A DNA stretch of 64,000 bases. Origin: Coprococcus ammoniilyticus (lineage in GTDB: Bacteria; Bacillota; Clostridia; Lachnospirales; Lachnospiraceae). Position 1 is the first letter of the stretch. The number at the start of each line of letters is the position of its first letter. The stretch spans positions 62,001-126,000 of the forward strand of contig NZ_JAOQJS010000007.1 of assembly GCF_025567345.1 (NCBI RefSeq), read 5' to 3'. The position numbers and the translations under genes are program-made. Below, in pieces: positions 10,101-17,513 of the stretch. The notes beneath the pieces are model-generated. The model had not been told where the DNA came from, searched no databases, and was given only the letters and a program-made list of their open reading frames with translations.

Positions 10101-11468
10101 GGTTTTCGGAAATGTATATGTCAATGTCAGTGTTCCGTCGGAATTCTTTTTCACTTTGGCCTTATTTCCATTGGCCCTTCCCGTCACAGATTCCGAAAAA
10201 TTATAATGCTTCTTTGCAGCAAGCGTTATACTTGCTGTATAACTTGTGTTATATCCTGCCGTCGTATCATTCGGTGTCCATATAACAGCCGGCGTCGTCG
10301 TGCTTACTCCTGACGAGCTGCATGTGGCTGAAGTATCTAACAGCACTCCCGCTTTCGGTTCATCAATGTCTCTGACGCTTGCAAATACAATCTCGGAATC
10401 CAGATTTTCTTCCGTCTCGGTTGCTGCAACAGCATATGTCATGTTATAAAACCAGCCGGTTGTTTCCAGCCAGATCTTGCAATCCTTTAAATCGATATCA
10501 CCTGTCTCAACACCTCTTTTTGCCAGTTCGGATTGGATATCTGCTGTATCTATATATTCCAGTCCTGTGATATATTCTCCGTAACTCCATGGATCAGTGT
10601 CATCTCCACCCTGTATAACCAGATATACATGATAGTAGGAATCTCCATAGTCAACGCCCCCATAATACAGATCACCATATCCATCATACTGGTTTCCGAT
10701 GGTTCCTTTCTCTGCTTTTATCACACCCTGATCAGGATTGTATTCAACGGTACCAATATCCATTCCTTTCGATTTTCCATCTAATCTGAGTGTCATTGCA
10801 TCATAATCTTTTAAATCTAATGCTGCTCCATAGCCCGCCGGAACCGATGATGCAAAGAAGACATCGGACATATCCAGATTCACCGCCGGACGTATCGCAT
10901 ATGAGCTGCTGTACAAAGCTGTAATATTCTGGCTGTAACTAACCTGCGATCCCATGCTTGCAACACTTACCGCCACCGGTATTTTATCTGTACTGTAAGC
11001 GGAACGCAGCCAGAAACTGCTATAGCGACCATATTGCCAATACGGATCCATCGCCAGTACTTTATCATCATTACTTCCGACCCGAAGTGTTGTATCGCCG
11101 ACTTCCCCTTTTAATGCATAAAGCTCGTCCGAAGTTGTATAATCTTTATTATTCTTTATATCCTTTGTCGTTACCGTAGTTTTCTGTAATAATTTTCTCT
11201 CTTCTCTGGTAAAATATGATTTTTCATCACTGTAACTATCTTCGCTCATTTCCTGTAGGACTTCCCGCAATAAGCTTGCCCCATAGTGGCTGGCAGATAC
11301 CGTCCTTGGGTTTCCTCCGGTATAGGTGCCATCTGTTGCATAATAGCTTCTATCCTGCTTATCTCTGTTAAATTGAGATCCAACAAGCATCGGTTCTGCA
11401 GCAAAAACAACTGTATTATCCCCCTCTATACTGCTGTCGGCACCAAGAACATACCATGTCTGTGGCAT
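7200..11468 (-). CDS. Large multidomain surface protein, body (signal peptide lies in the preceding frame across an in-frame TGA)
   Basis: A 1422-residue surface protein without its own signal peptide. In order: a DUF6273-like domain (~1-205, WLRSAYS...IRPAVNL); a repetitive beta-helix-like region (~560-730, repeated YGG and MTGGTITGN units); an Ig-like domain (~830-920); a chitobiase-type C-terminal domain (KIYYTTDGSTP); a second Ig-like domain nearly repeating the first (YQWKIDRNDGNGFVDI); a PTTEP stalk; a short module; and a TKTGD sorting tail with membrane span and RKRKHNK. The codon just before this ATG is TGA, in frame with the upstream secretion signal, so the gene is either a recent nonsense mutant or reinitiates at TGAATG. 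Adhesin function is inferred. Confidence 0.85.
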   Translation of the reverse strand: MPQTWYVLGADSSIEGDNTVVFAAEPMLVGSQFNRDKQDRSYYATDGTYTGGNPRTVSASHYGASLLREVLQEMSEDSYSDEKSYFTREERKLLQKTTVTTKDIKNNKDYTTSDELYALKGEVGDTTLRVGSNDDKVLAMDPYWQYGRYSSFWLRSAYSTDKIPVAVSVASMGSQVSYSQNITALYSSSYAIRPAVNLDMSDVFFASSVPAGYGAALDLKDYDAMTLRLDGKSKGMDIGTVEYNPDQGVIKAEKGTIGNQYDGYGDLYYGGVDYGDSYYHVYLVIQGGDDTDPWSYGEYITGLEYIDTADIQSELAKRGVETGDIDLKDCKIWLETTGWFYNMTYAVAATETEENLDSEIVFASVRDIDEPKAGVLLDTSATCSSSGVSTTTPAVIWTPNDTTAGYNTSYTASITLAAKKHYNFSESVTGRANGNKAKVKKNSDGTLTLTYTFPKTAAQTPSEPEHKHCVCGTNNTTVGDHTCDTAQIWTGVSDLSEITGSGYYYLTEDIVLDRYITDDNSYTCYGWVAPDNAVLCLNGHSITMKNPEESAVDKTQEVNKYYDGYVDTIDVEHHFTLTDCKAGDAQGKIAHASNKMGRAIDVRGGTFDMYGGKISENASEYDIGGSGVVIRTGRNHSTDGTFNLYGGEISVNKCKIGGGVSVFGGTFNVYGGSITKNIADSTFGLGSDLGHGGGVYVSAGDTFHMTGGTITGNTSDNTGAGVYAGAYAYYAGSASAKTDVSGTATIIDNKNNGKADNICLVNAADDGKTANSVIDVRGNMTGKIGITYKGVSDADMPVLVVTGVDADKDYSGIIMSDNEDYSIIHDNSDMTRLLLKPNAAPISVPVITTQPQTAVVKAGQTATFTVEATGEELVYQWQIDRNDGNGFVDIAEAANTSYTTGETDKDCNGFRYRCVISNSAGSVMTEEAGLTVQTEPEAKDKLISITAPGSIAVANGTAYADMQLPAYVNIVTEKGTADQAVVTWDTESPVDGSYDPSVLTEQTVTLRGVVTCPDKVDPNGMDLTTGITITISAAGIVGAPVASVEVGTYTKNQSVALTSTTDGAKIYYTTDGSTPAIENEAPIGTTLEYTDPISVTGVEGQSITMTITAIAVKSDMQNSEAKAFTYTIAIPNPTPVVEAPIISVQPQSASVKAGEKATFTITATGTDVTYQWKIDRNDGNGFVDISGANNASYITGVTDKTCNGFQYQCVVSNLAGAVTTDTVTLTVTEKPTTEPTTEPTTEPTEEPMTEPTTEPTTEPTTEPTEEPTTEEPTTEPTTEPITEPDPVPVQYKIIEGADSSWIQNSDGSLVIKGDGEISKFRNVKVDGVVVDKKNYTVTEGSTIITFKADYLKTLSVGSHTFEIIWTDGSASTSFTIAKNASDIDDKLTKTGDEFNLTLCITLLMASLTGAVVTLDRKRKHNK
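7612..7790 (-). repeat. PTTEP/TEEP stalk repeat within the surface-protein gene
   Basis: Degenerate 12-15 bp tandem repeats coding for PTTEPTTEPTEEP units. Such Pro/Thr/Glu repeats are rigid wall-spanning stalks. The stretch also yields a spurious Arg/Asp/Asn-rich frame. Confidence 0.85.
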
Positions 11469-11729
11469 TCAGCTTTTTCCTTCTTTTCGGTTGCCAAACT
11501 CCAGTTTTCCGATATTTTTGGGTTTTCCATCAGCATCCGGTGCAAATGTGTCATCCATCAACTGTTCCTTTGTCGCATAATATGCCACAGCCGGTTTACT
11601 GTCAGCTGTATCATTCTCTGCCTGTACACGCGATACTCTTCCCGGTATCATTCCTGCCGCCATACTAAATGTCAATGCTCCGGAGAGCATAACGGCAATT
11701 CCTTTTTTCATTCTATTTTTCATCCTCAT
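11469..11729 (-). CDS. Signal-peptide fragment of the large surface protein, ends at in-frame TGA
   Basis: An 86-residue frame with a classic signal peptide (MKKGIAVMLSGALTFSMAAG, likely cut near VQA). The mature start ends GNRKEGKS and then TGA. The next codon is ATG in the same frame and opens the 1422-residue body (PQTWYVLGAD). Related surface proteins read straight through this point, so this is the 5' part of one gene. The start is chosen from AAGGAG 7 nt upstream. Without readthrough or reinitiation the fragment would be secreted as a short peptide and the body would stay in the cytoplasm. Confidence 0.75.
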   Translation of the reverse strand: MRMKNRMKKGIAVMLSGALTFSMAAGMIPGRVSRVQAENDTADSKPAVAYYATKEQLMDDTFAPDADGKPKNIGKLEFGNRKEGKS

Positions 11730-11770
11730 ACGCATTCTCCTTGTAAAGCTCCGAACAATTTGTTATGATT

Positions 11771-11801
11771 ATTCTAAATCGTACCCTGGGGGACGAGTCA
11801 A
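11771..11801 (-). promoter_or_regulatory. MerR-type promoter (19-bp spacer) for the surface-protein gene
   Basis: On the minus strand TTGACT and TAGAAT are separated by 19 bp, with a CCCCCAGGG core in the spacer. Over-long 19-20 bp spacers with a dyad are the hallmark of MerR-family activated promoters. It lies between the divergent merR gene and the surface-protein gene and points at the latter. Confidence 0.65.
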
Positions 11802-11828
11802 GCAAAGGAATATTATCACAAGTCAGAT

Positions 11829-12647
11829 TTGCAGAAAATGGGGTTATATGTGAAAAAGCAAGACGAAAATTTATTTAAAATAGGGGAAATCGTAAAGATT
11901 TTAGGAGTAACCAGAAAAACTATCTTAGGCTATGAAGAAATGGGTCTGCTGGAACCGGCCATCAAGGATGAAAGCAGCGGATACCGCTATTATACTGCGG
12001 ATAACATGACACAGATCCGCTCCATCCGTTCCTTGCAGACCCTTGGACTTTCCCTTGCCGAGATCCGGGAATATTATTATGATACGGAAAATCTTGATCA
12101 TCAATTGGAACGTCTGATGGACCTGCGTGCCACATTAGACCGAAATATACATCTGCTTCAATTACGGGCAGCTAAGCCGGGGGATCTGAGCATCCATCAG
12201 GTACGTCTTCCGCAGCAGGTCTGTTTCTGTCGCAGATATCAATGTGCAGACGTCAGGGATGCCGCAGTCAAACTGCGTGATACATACATCGCTGCAGCCC
12301 GAACCGGAAAGATGTCCATGTCTGCCCGTATGTTCACCGTGCGAATGAATGAGGCAGCTACCGGTCTGGATCTGCTGTGCTGTATTCCTGTCGAAGAAGA
12401 TTTCATCGGAGAAGAACGCACAGAATTTGCCGAGACCTCTGCTCTGTGCATCTATTACCGTGGTGCTTATGAAGGAATCGGCTCTGCTATCACGATCCTA
12501 AATGAATATGTGCAGGCAAATGCCATTGAAACCACCGGTAAATTCCGTAGTATCTATTTAGAAGGGCCTCCAAACCGTGGTACACATATGTCAGACTATA
12601 TCACACAGGTCGTTATACCAATTCTGCCTTGCTGTAAATCTTTATAG
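11829..12647 (+). CDS. MerR family regulator with GyrI-like effector domain
   Basis: A 272-residue BmrR-like regulator. Residues ~15-85 are a MerR winged helix (TRKTILGYEEMGLLEPAIKD, then GYRYYTADN), followed by a coiled-coil dimer helix (~90-120). Residues ~125-270 resemble the GyrI/multidrug effector domain (YYRGAYEGIGSAI). It is divergent from the surface-protein gene and faces a 19-bp-spacer promoter, so it probably activates that gene. The last 35 bp overlap the convergent ABC permease gene and the final residues (PCCKSL) look unlike a family end, so the 3' end may have been replaced when the neighbouring operon arrived. There is no clear ribosome site; a GTG at VKKQDEN is an alternative start. 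Confidence 0.85.
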   Translation: MQKMGLYVKKQDENLFKIGEIVKILGVTRKTILGYEEMGLLEPAIKDESSGYRYYTADNMTQIRSIRSLQTLGLSLAEIREYYYDTENLDHQLERLMDLRATLDRNIHLLQLRAAKPGDLSIHQVRLPQQVCFCRRYQCADVRDAAVKLRDTYIAAARTGKMSMSARMFTVRMNEAATGLDLLCCIPVEEDFIGEERTEFAETSALCIYYRGAYEGIGSAITILNEYVQANAIETTGKFRSIYLEGPPNRGTHMSDYITQVVIPILPCCKSL

Positions 12648-13254
12648 AAATAATGGAAGATATTATTAAGATTACCGCACTTATAGTGAAGCTTCCAATC
12701 AGCAGAAGTGCCGGAGTGATATTTGACAGAAATTCTATATTCAGATTTTCTGTCATTTTCAAAAATTGAGCAAATCCGATTGGAGATGCCATGATGACCA
12801 CTACGAAAAACATCTTTGTTCTTTCATAACCTAACTTGAATTGTATCGGGAAATAAATACCTAAACAAATAGAAAGAATCAAAAATAGTATAACAGGTAT
12901 CTTATAGCTTACCGTTTGAAGCGTCGGAAATATAAGGGCTTCAAGCCAGAAAATAAGACTACAGCCAGCATATATCACGATGCAAAAGATATATTTGGAT
13001 AACACAACACTCTTTCTTGAAAATGGCAGCGCACACAGCAATGTTAACGCTTTCGGATATTGTGTTTCTTTTATAGAGACATACTGCAGCAGCATGAAGA
13101 TTGAAACAACCGTTACTAAAACATAACCTAATATACCGGCATATTCTGTTAAACGTGACATTAAAAATATTGGAAACAGGATGCATACCGCAACCATAAG
13201 CAGTACATATTTTTTTACGATCAAAAAGTCCTTTTTCACTAATTGAAATAACAT
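12613..13254 (-). CDS. ABC-2 type transporter permease
   Basis: A 213-residue membrane protein with about six hydrophobic segments, of the ABC2_membrane_5 type (N-terminal FQLVKKDFLIVKKY, then ETQYPKALTLLCALPFSRKSVV). The start ATG follows the TAA of the ATPase gene without a gap (TAAATG). It forms the membrane part of a YtrB-like exporter with the ATPase upstream, under the GntR gene that leads the operon. The substrate is unknown; related operons respond to cell-envelope stress. Confidence 0.9.
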   Translation of the reverse strand: MLFQLVKKDFLIVKKYVLLMVAVCILFPIFLMSRLTEYAGILGYVLVTVVSIFMLLQYVSIKETQYPKALTLLCALPFSRKSVVLSKYIFCIVIYAGCSLIFWLEALIFPTLQTVSYKIPVILFLILSICLGIYFPIQFKLGYERTKMFFVVVIMASPIGFAQFLKMTENLNIEFLSNITPALLLIGSFTISAVILIISSIISIKIYSKAELV

Positions 13255-14112
13255 TTATTTGCCTCCTTTCACATTGCAGAGCATGATATCTTCTATCGAT
13301 GGCCGTTCAAGTATGCTATCCGGCATGATCTTTCTGATTTCATCAGCATTTCTTGTAATAGCAGTAAATCCAAAAGGTGTCTGATCTATATTCATAAGCA
13401 GTTTTTCTGCATCGGCACTCAGATCTTTTCTGTCACCTTTTACAATTCTGTAACTATCCAGTAAAATATCTTTCTCCTCCTGAAAAATAATCTGTCCCCT
13501 GTCGATCATGATCAACATATCTGCAATCTTGTCCAGATCAGATGTTATATGTGTGGAGAAGAATACGCCACGTCCCCCATTATCCATAAATTCTTTCAGG
13601 ATCACTAACAATTGATTTCGAATAAGTGGATCAAGACCACTGGTTGGCTCATCCATGATCAACACTTCTGCTTCATGTGACAAAGCAAGCGCCAGAGCAT
13701 ATTTCATCCGCATACCCTTTGACAAGGTGTTGATCTTCTGTTTTGGATTGAGTGAGAAGCGCTCAAGATACATTTTGTATTCCTTTTCATTCCATGATTT
13801 ATACGCGGACGCTATAATACTCTTCATTTCTGACAAGGTTAATTCATCATAAAAGCCCCCATTATCAAGAACGATCCCTATGCGTTCTTTTATCTCTTTT
13901 GCATTTGTATATAGATCCATTCCAAACCATTTGATACTGCCGGATGTCCTGGGAACTAAATCTAAAATAGATTTGAGTGTGGTTGTTTTTCCCGCTCCGT
14001 TTTTTCCGATGAATCCGGTAATGCATCCATCCGGCAGTGCAAATGAAACATCTTTCAGGGAAAAATTCGGATAGTTTTTATTCAATCCCGTAACTTCTAA
14101 AATATTTTCCAT
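13255..14112 (-). CDS. ABC transporter ATP-binding protein
   Basis: A 285-residue ATPase: Walker A GKNGAGKTT (~38-46), signature LSKGMRMKYALALAL, Walker B LIMDEPT, and a switch His in FFSTHIT. The C-terminal ~70 residues are the tail usual in YtrB/BcrA-like subunits. The start at MENILEV lies one base past the GntR stop, and its ribosome site GGAGGCG lies inside the last gntR codons, so translation is coupled. It pairs with the downstream permease. Confidence 0.93.
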   Translation of the reverse strand: MENILEVTGLNKNYPNFSLKDVSFALPDGCITGFIGKNGAGKTTTLKSILDLVPRTSGSIKWFGMDLYTNAKEIKERIGIVLDNGGFYDELTLSEMKSIIASAYKSWNEKEYKMYLERFSLNPKQKINTLSKGMRMKYALALALSHEAEVLIMDEPTSGLDPLIRNQLLVILKEFMDNGGRGVFFSTHITSDLDKIADMLIMIDRGQIIFQEEKDILLDSYRIVKGDRKDLSADAEKLLMNIDQTPFGFTAITRNADEIRKIMPDSILERPSIEDIMLCNVKGGK

Positions 14113-14113
14113 C

Positions 14114-14488
14114 TTACGCCTCCTCATATAGAATATTCATCATGTCATTTAATTCCTCTTGCGTGATCCCAAGGGATTTTGCAGTCTGTATCATATCTGC
14201 CATTTTCTGTTCTACAAGCCTCCGCTTCGAATCTCTTAAAAGATCTACATTCCTTGTAGACACAAAAGTTCCGATACCTACCTGACTATTCACAAAACCC
14301 TCTTTTTCTAAATCGTCGTAAACTCGCCGAATTGTTAAAACGCTTACTTTCAAATCATTTGCAAATGTCCGAATCGACGGCAGTGCCTCTCCCTCAACCA
14401 GTTCGCCTTTTAAAATAGCGTCAATAATCTGTTCCTTGATCTGCTGATAAAGCGGAGAATCTGATGTATTTGAAATAAGGATTTTCAT
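14114..14488 (-). CDS. GntR family regulator, YtrA type
   Basis: A 124-residue regulator with one winged helix-turn-helix domain (residues ~8-75: SPLYQQIKEQIIDAIL, then SIRTFANDLKVSVLTIRRVY) and a short dimerising tail instead of a ligand domain, as in YtrA. The start at MKILISN is set by AAGGAGG. The frame happens to remain open upstream into a hipA remnant, but a terminator and a strong promoter separate the two, so the fused frame is not real. As first gene of the operon it probably represses itself and the ABC genes. Confidence 0.92.
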   Translation of the reverse strand: MKILISNTSDSPLYQQIKEQIIDAILKGELVEGEALPSIRTFANDLKVSVLTIRRVYDDLEKEGFVNSQVGIGTFVSTRNVDLLRDSKRRLVEQKMADMIQTAKSLGITQEELNDMMNILYEEA

Positions 14489-14527
14489 ATCGCGCCTCCT
14501 TTTTAAGTGTGCTGTTGTTATATACAC

Positions 14528-14556
14528 ACTATATACTATATGCACTTTTGTGTCAA
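14528..14556 (-). promoter_or_regulatory. Promoter of the gntR-ABC operon
   Basis: TTGACA, a 17-bp spacer and TATAGT on the minus strand, 40 bp before the gntR start. An alternating AT-rich stretch overlapping the -10 (ATATAGTATATAGTGTG) is a likely GntR operator. Confidence 0.8.
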
Positions 14557-14568
14557 GGAAGAATATAA

Positions 14569-14609
14569 AACCGCCGTTTAGCTCTATTTTATAGAGGTAA
14601 ACGGCGGTT
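14569..14609 (-). terminator. Strong hairpin terminator between the hipA remnant and gntR
   Basis: AACCGCCGTTTA pairs perfectly with TAAACGGCGGTT; the loop carries a second stem (CTCTAT/ATAGAG), making a 41-bp near-palindrome. On the minus strand it is followed by TTATATTC, so it ends transcripts from the hipA/ORF6N side just before the gntR promoter. Confidence 0.75.
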
Positions 14610-14629
14610 ATGGGGGTGGGGTATTTAGA

Positions 14630-14941
14630 TTGTCTTATTTTTGATTTTACTTCCTTTCGCGCAAACAGAATTCGTTCCTTTATATTCTCCGCCTGTTCAA
14701 ATCCCTGGCTCACAAGTGTTTCACAAGCCTTATCCAACGCTTCATCTATTCTATCTGCCAACCGGTCATAATGTTGCATAGCGACTCTCTCTCCCAGTCC
14801 AACCCGCGCTGCTTCCTGTCTGAAGCTTTCCCGGTTAATCTTATGAATATCGTACTCATGTCCAATAGAAAATGCCATATCTGATGTACTGCCCGCGTAT
14901 ATCACTGTACTCACAATATCATATGCCGGAGCTATAAATGT
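14630..14941 (-). pseudogene. HipA toxin kinase, C-terminal remnant
   Basis: About 104 codons without a start, reading APAYDIVSTVIYAGSTSDMA, then FSIGHEYDIHKI and a helical tail. This matches the C-terminal end of HipA-family Ser/Thr kinases, where PAYDIVST follows the catalytic core. The kinase body is missing. Its N-terminal stub lies 1.5 kb upstream after hipB, and the interval is filled by an ORF6N gene and a small HTH gene. It looks like a hipA gene interrupted or partly replaced. The frame runs on into gntR only by chance. Confidence 0.75.
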
Positions 14942-14977
14942 AACAATTTATTTTCTTTTTCAATTCATTCACTCCCT

Positions 14978-16027
14978 CTACTGTGGTAAAATCAAAGTTG
15001 GATTTTTCAACAGCGTTGCAATCACCGGAGTATATTTAGATACTCCATAGTCTTCAACAATACTGGTTATTCTAGCGCCTGCATCCTTTGATGAAGCACC
15101 ACATAAAAAAACTCTTTCATCAGCAGTTCCGTAATCCAACACTATAAATCGATCATGAAATATGCCACCAGTCTTTTTCATTGACAATTTTACTGTTGGA
15201 TACTCCTTGCAGAAATCTATAAATTCTATGTTGTGAAGTTTATTATTTCCAACATTATCACTGAATAAAATAATAGCTACTCCGGTCGGAGAATTCTTAA
15301 GGTGTACCAGCGTCCTTAAGCCAATATAATTGTCAACGACATATATTGACGACTTTGCCTGTTTATAAATGGACTCATATACCTCATCTGCACTACTGAA
15401 TTTTGCATTAAACATGAGCCATTTTTCATCATCATCTGAAACAAAGCTGTTCATCATATCAGCCAACTCAGATTTTGTCACAACATCCTTCAAGCCTTCT
15501 GCAACATCTGAAATCTGCTTTTCAAGAGATATCATATCTGAGTTGATTTTATTAATTTCTATTCTGTTGTTAGCAGTTTCCATGCTTAACTGAAGTAGTT
15601 CCCGCTGACCTATTAAATCACGATTTTCTAATATGTAATCTTTCATTTTCTTAAAGGTTCTTATTAACGCCTTGCTCTGCTTAACAGCCAACGGTCCTTT
15701 CAAAACAGTCATCAGCATATATAATCCTTGCTCTGTAAATACATGAGGATTATAACGACTTTTTGAACTTATATTTGCGGTACAATTTTTGTACCGCAAA
15801 TCTTCTAATTCCGCATCTGTCAATTCAAACATAAAATCTTCATCAAATTTTTCAATATTATTTTTTACCTGTCTATTAAATCCCTTCGTATCATAGCCAT
15901 ATATCTCTGCTAAATCAGCATCAAGCAATACCCTTTTACCCCTAATTTTATACAGTTTTTCTTTTAGATATTCTTCTGTTACTTCTATTACTGTAACATC
16001 GATTTCTTTCTTTTTATCTTCTGTCAT
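14978..16027 (-). CDS. ORF6N-domain protein with a PLD-like C terminus
   Basis: A 349-residue protein. Residues ~18-115 are an ORF6N DNA-binding domain of phage type (RGKRVLLDADLAEIYGYDT, later NPHVFTEQGLYMLMTVL). A helical linker follows (~130-200). The C-terminal ~130 residues have a phospholipase-D-like strand with FHDRFIVLDYG and a second motif VFLCGASSKDAG; only one HKD-like half is visible. Such proteins occur in prophages and defence-like islands, with unknown function. Here it lies between pieces of a hipA gene, downstream of a small HTH gene, probably on the same transcript. TGGAGAAATTCT precedes the ATG. Confidence 0.85.
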   Translation of the reverse strand: MTEDKKKEIDVTVIEVTEEYLKEKLYKIRGKRVLLDADLAEIYGYDTKGFNRQVKNNIEKFDEDFMFELTDAELEDLRYKNCTANISSKSRYNPHVFTEQGLYMLMTVLKGPLAVKQSKALIRTFKKMKDYILENRDLIGQRELLQLSMETANNRIEINKINSDMISLEKQISDVAEGLKDVVTKSELADMMNSFVSDDDEKWLMFNAKFSSADEVYESIYKQAKSSIYVVDNYIGLRTLVHLKNSPTGVAIILFSDNVGNNKLHNIEFIDFCKEYPTVKLSMKKTGGIFHDRFIVLDYGTADERVFLCGASSKDAGARITSIVEDYGVSKYTPVIATLLKNPTLILPQ

Positions 16028-16107
16028 AGAATTTCTCCATCTATTTTGCAGTCAAAAAAACATCAACAATTCTCATATGAATATATGTCCGGTATCAGCA
16101 ATATAGT

Positions 16108-16386
16108 CTAATCCTCTTTTTCCTTCGTTTTGTCATAATATGCTTTATACCTATAGATCGTTCTTTCACTGACATTATTCCGCTTCGCAATTTCTACCAT
16201 TGTCTTACCACTCTCATACCCAATGACGAAATCATTATAAATAGCCATCCATTTGGCGTTATGTTTCTGTCGCCCGCTTAATTTTCGATTTCTGTAATAC
16301 TCCAATTCCTCGCGAAGTTCTGCATTCTCTTTTTCCAACTCCTCAATTCTTTTTAATGCCTCCTCAAGTGTTACAGATTTTTTCAT
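16108..16386 (-). CDS. Small coiled-coil/helix-turn-helix protein
   Basis: 92 residues. The N-terminal half is a charged coiled coil (LEEALKRIEELEKENAELRE). The C-terminal half is a resolvase/transposase-like helix-turn-helix (TMVEIAKRNNVSERTIYRYK). The start is chosen from GGAGG 8 nt upstream; an in-frame extension to 16455 lacks a ribosome site. It sits between the hipA stub and the ORF6N gene. A DNA-binding accessory role is inferred. Confidence 0.75.
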   Translation of the reverse strand: MKKSVTLEEALKRIEELEKENAELREELEYYRNRKLSGRQKHNAKWMAIYNDFVIGYESGKTMVEIAKRNNVSERTIYRYKAYYDKTKEKED

Positions 16387-16477
16387 CTTTATATCCTCCA
16401 TACATGTCATTCTCGTTTTGTCAATATTATAAGTGTCTACACTTATTTTTGTCAATCTGATTGTGTCATGTTGTATC

Positions 16478-16540
16478 TCAAATTAGCACGACATATCTCT
16501 GTTTTCCCTGTATTTCAATATACACATGTAATCTTCTCAT
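16478..16540 (-). pseudogene. HipA N-terminal stub 1
   Basis: A 20-codon frame starting 6 bp after hipB copy 1, reading MRRLHVYIEIQGKQRYV, then a stop. This is the N-terminal strand of HipA-type kinases in the expected hipB-hipA spacing. The rest of hipA is missing here; a C-terminal remnant lies 1.5 kb downstream. Confidence 0.7.
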
Positions 16541-16546
16541 AAACTA

Positions 16547-16759
16547 TTATCCTCTATTTTCCATACACAAATCCATTTCCAATAGCTTTGCGAGATATAT
16601 TGATTTGCCAATCTCCGCCGTTGCCTTGCCTCGTTCCAGATCTGATATAAAACTCACACTGAATCCGGTAAATTCAGCCAGATAAGCCTGAGTATATCCT
16701 AGTTCTTTCCTGCGTTTTCGAATTGCTTCACCATATGACTTTGCATCCGTTATCTTCAT
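16547..16759 (-). CDS. HipB-like antitoxin/repressor, copy 1
   Basis: 70 residues, an XRE/HTH_3 domain of the HipB/y4mF type (YTQAYLAEFTGFSVSFISDL). In intact systems HipB binds operators upstream of hipBA and neutralises the HipA kinase. A GGAGG site precedes MKITDAK. Two TAGCCGTACGGCTA palindromes lie upstream. It is followed by a truncated hipA and is 66/70 identical to copy 2. Without a toxin it may persist as a repressor only. Confidence 0.88.
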   Translation of the reverse strand: MKITDAKSYGEAIRKRRKELGYTQAYLAEFTGFSVSFISDLERGKATAEIGKSIYLAKLLEMDLCMENRG

Positions 16760-16814
16760 TCTGCCTCCATATTGTATAGCCATTCATCTAATATACACTT
16801 TCACAAATATAAAA

Positions 16815-16867
16815 TAGCCGTACGGCTAATTTTTGATATACTTATTATATATCAAGCCGTACGGCTA
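16815..16867. promoter_or_regulatory. Paired hipB operators, copy 1
   Basis: TAGCCGTACGGCTA (perfect 14-bp palindrome) and AAGCCGTACGGCTA lie 39 bp apart centre to centre, with a TATAAT-like box between them on the minus strand. The same pair occurs upstream of hipB copy 2. Paired operators around the promoter fit HipB autorepression. Confidence 0.75.
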
Positions 16868-16929
16868 AATCATTTGTATGTTGTGTCTTTCCCCAGTTAA
16901 AATAATACTAACACGTCCCGTCGCAATGC

Positions 16930-17334
16930 TCATTTTATCATATACTGTTCAAGCATAGTCGGTGCCATATCCATGAATACAAAAAACTCTTCTGGCAACA
17001 TGCAAAGCTCTCGGCTTATAAAATCTTCCGCATCAATATACTTATGATCATTTTCCGGATCATAACATTTCTCATGATTCGCAAAAATAACTATTCCCTT
17101 AAAGCTCTTCTCAATCTCATAAACAGCCTCTCCCGGTACATCATAATTTAGGATAGCGACATGTAATCTATCCTTTACATCAAGACTGTCAGCAATATAA
17201 AATTCATCACAAAATGGCAACTTATTCTCGACAGCAAAATTAATTGTATACTGGAGATATTCCCTTAAAATCTCTCTGTCCAGCTTATACTTAAAGCTCG
17301 AAAAAAAATTTTTCATTTTATTAAATAGACCCAT
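16930..17334 (-). CDS. Hypothetical protein between the two hipB copies
   Basis: A 134-residue protein beginning MGLFNKMKNFFSSFKYKLDR, with no family I recognise. It is acidic in the second half, has no signal peptide or clear membrane span, and ends FMDMAPTMLEQYMIK. A GGAAGGGG element lies upstream of the ATG. It is placed after the second hipB/hipA stub, where hipA should continue, and before the next hipB promoter. The sequence does not resemble HipA. It may be cargo gained with the duplication. Confidence 0.6.
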   Translation of the reverse strand: MGLFNKMKNFFSSFKYKLDREILREYLQYTINFAVENKLPFCDEFYIADSLDVKDRLHVAILNYDVPGEAVYEIEKSFKGIVIFANHEKCYDPENDHKYIDAEDFISRELCMLPEEFFVFMDMAPTMLEQYMIK

Positions 17335-17459
17335 ATATCAAATCTGCCCCTTCCTATAATTTCAAGCCCTAAATCATTGATTTTTGGACTTTTTCTTTAA
17401 CCAATTACCTCACAACATGTGCTAAAGATAACTTTTAGAAATTTACCTCTTAATTCTTT

Positions 17460-17507
17460 TCACACTATGTACCCTGCTCTCCGAATATACACATGTAATC
17501 TTCTCAT
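17460..17507 (-). pseudogene. HipA N-terminal stub 2
   Basis: A 15-codon frame 6 bp after hipB copy 2, reading MRRLHVYI then diverging (RRAGYIV) to a stop. The first eight codons equal those of stub 1, so the duplication covered the hipB-hipA junction and hipA was lost from both copies. Confidence 0.65.
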
Positions 17508-17513
17508 AAACTA

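Noticed and set aside
11469..11471. TGA as a selenocysteine or recoded codon
   Set aside because: No hairpin resembling a SECIS element was seen, no Cys is expected at this position, and TGA acts as stop for other genes here (for example the overlapping ABC genes).
14114..14914. Single 266-residue HipA-GntR fusion protein
   Set aside because: A perfect terminator, a consensus promoter and a strong ribosome site separate the two parts; the joint frame is open by chance.
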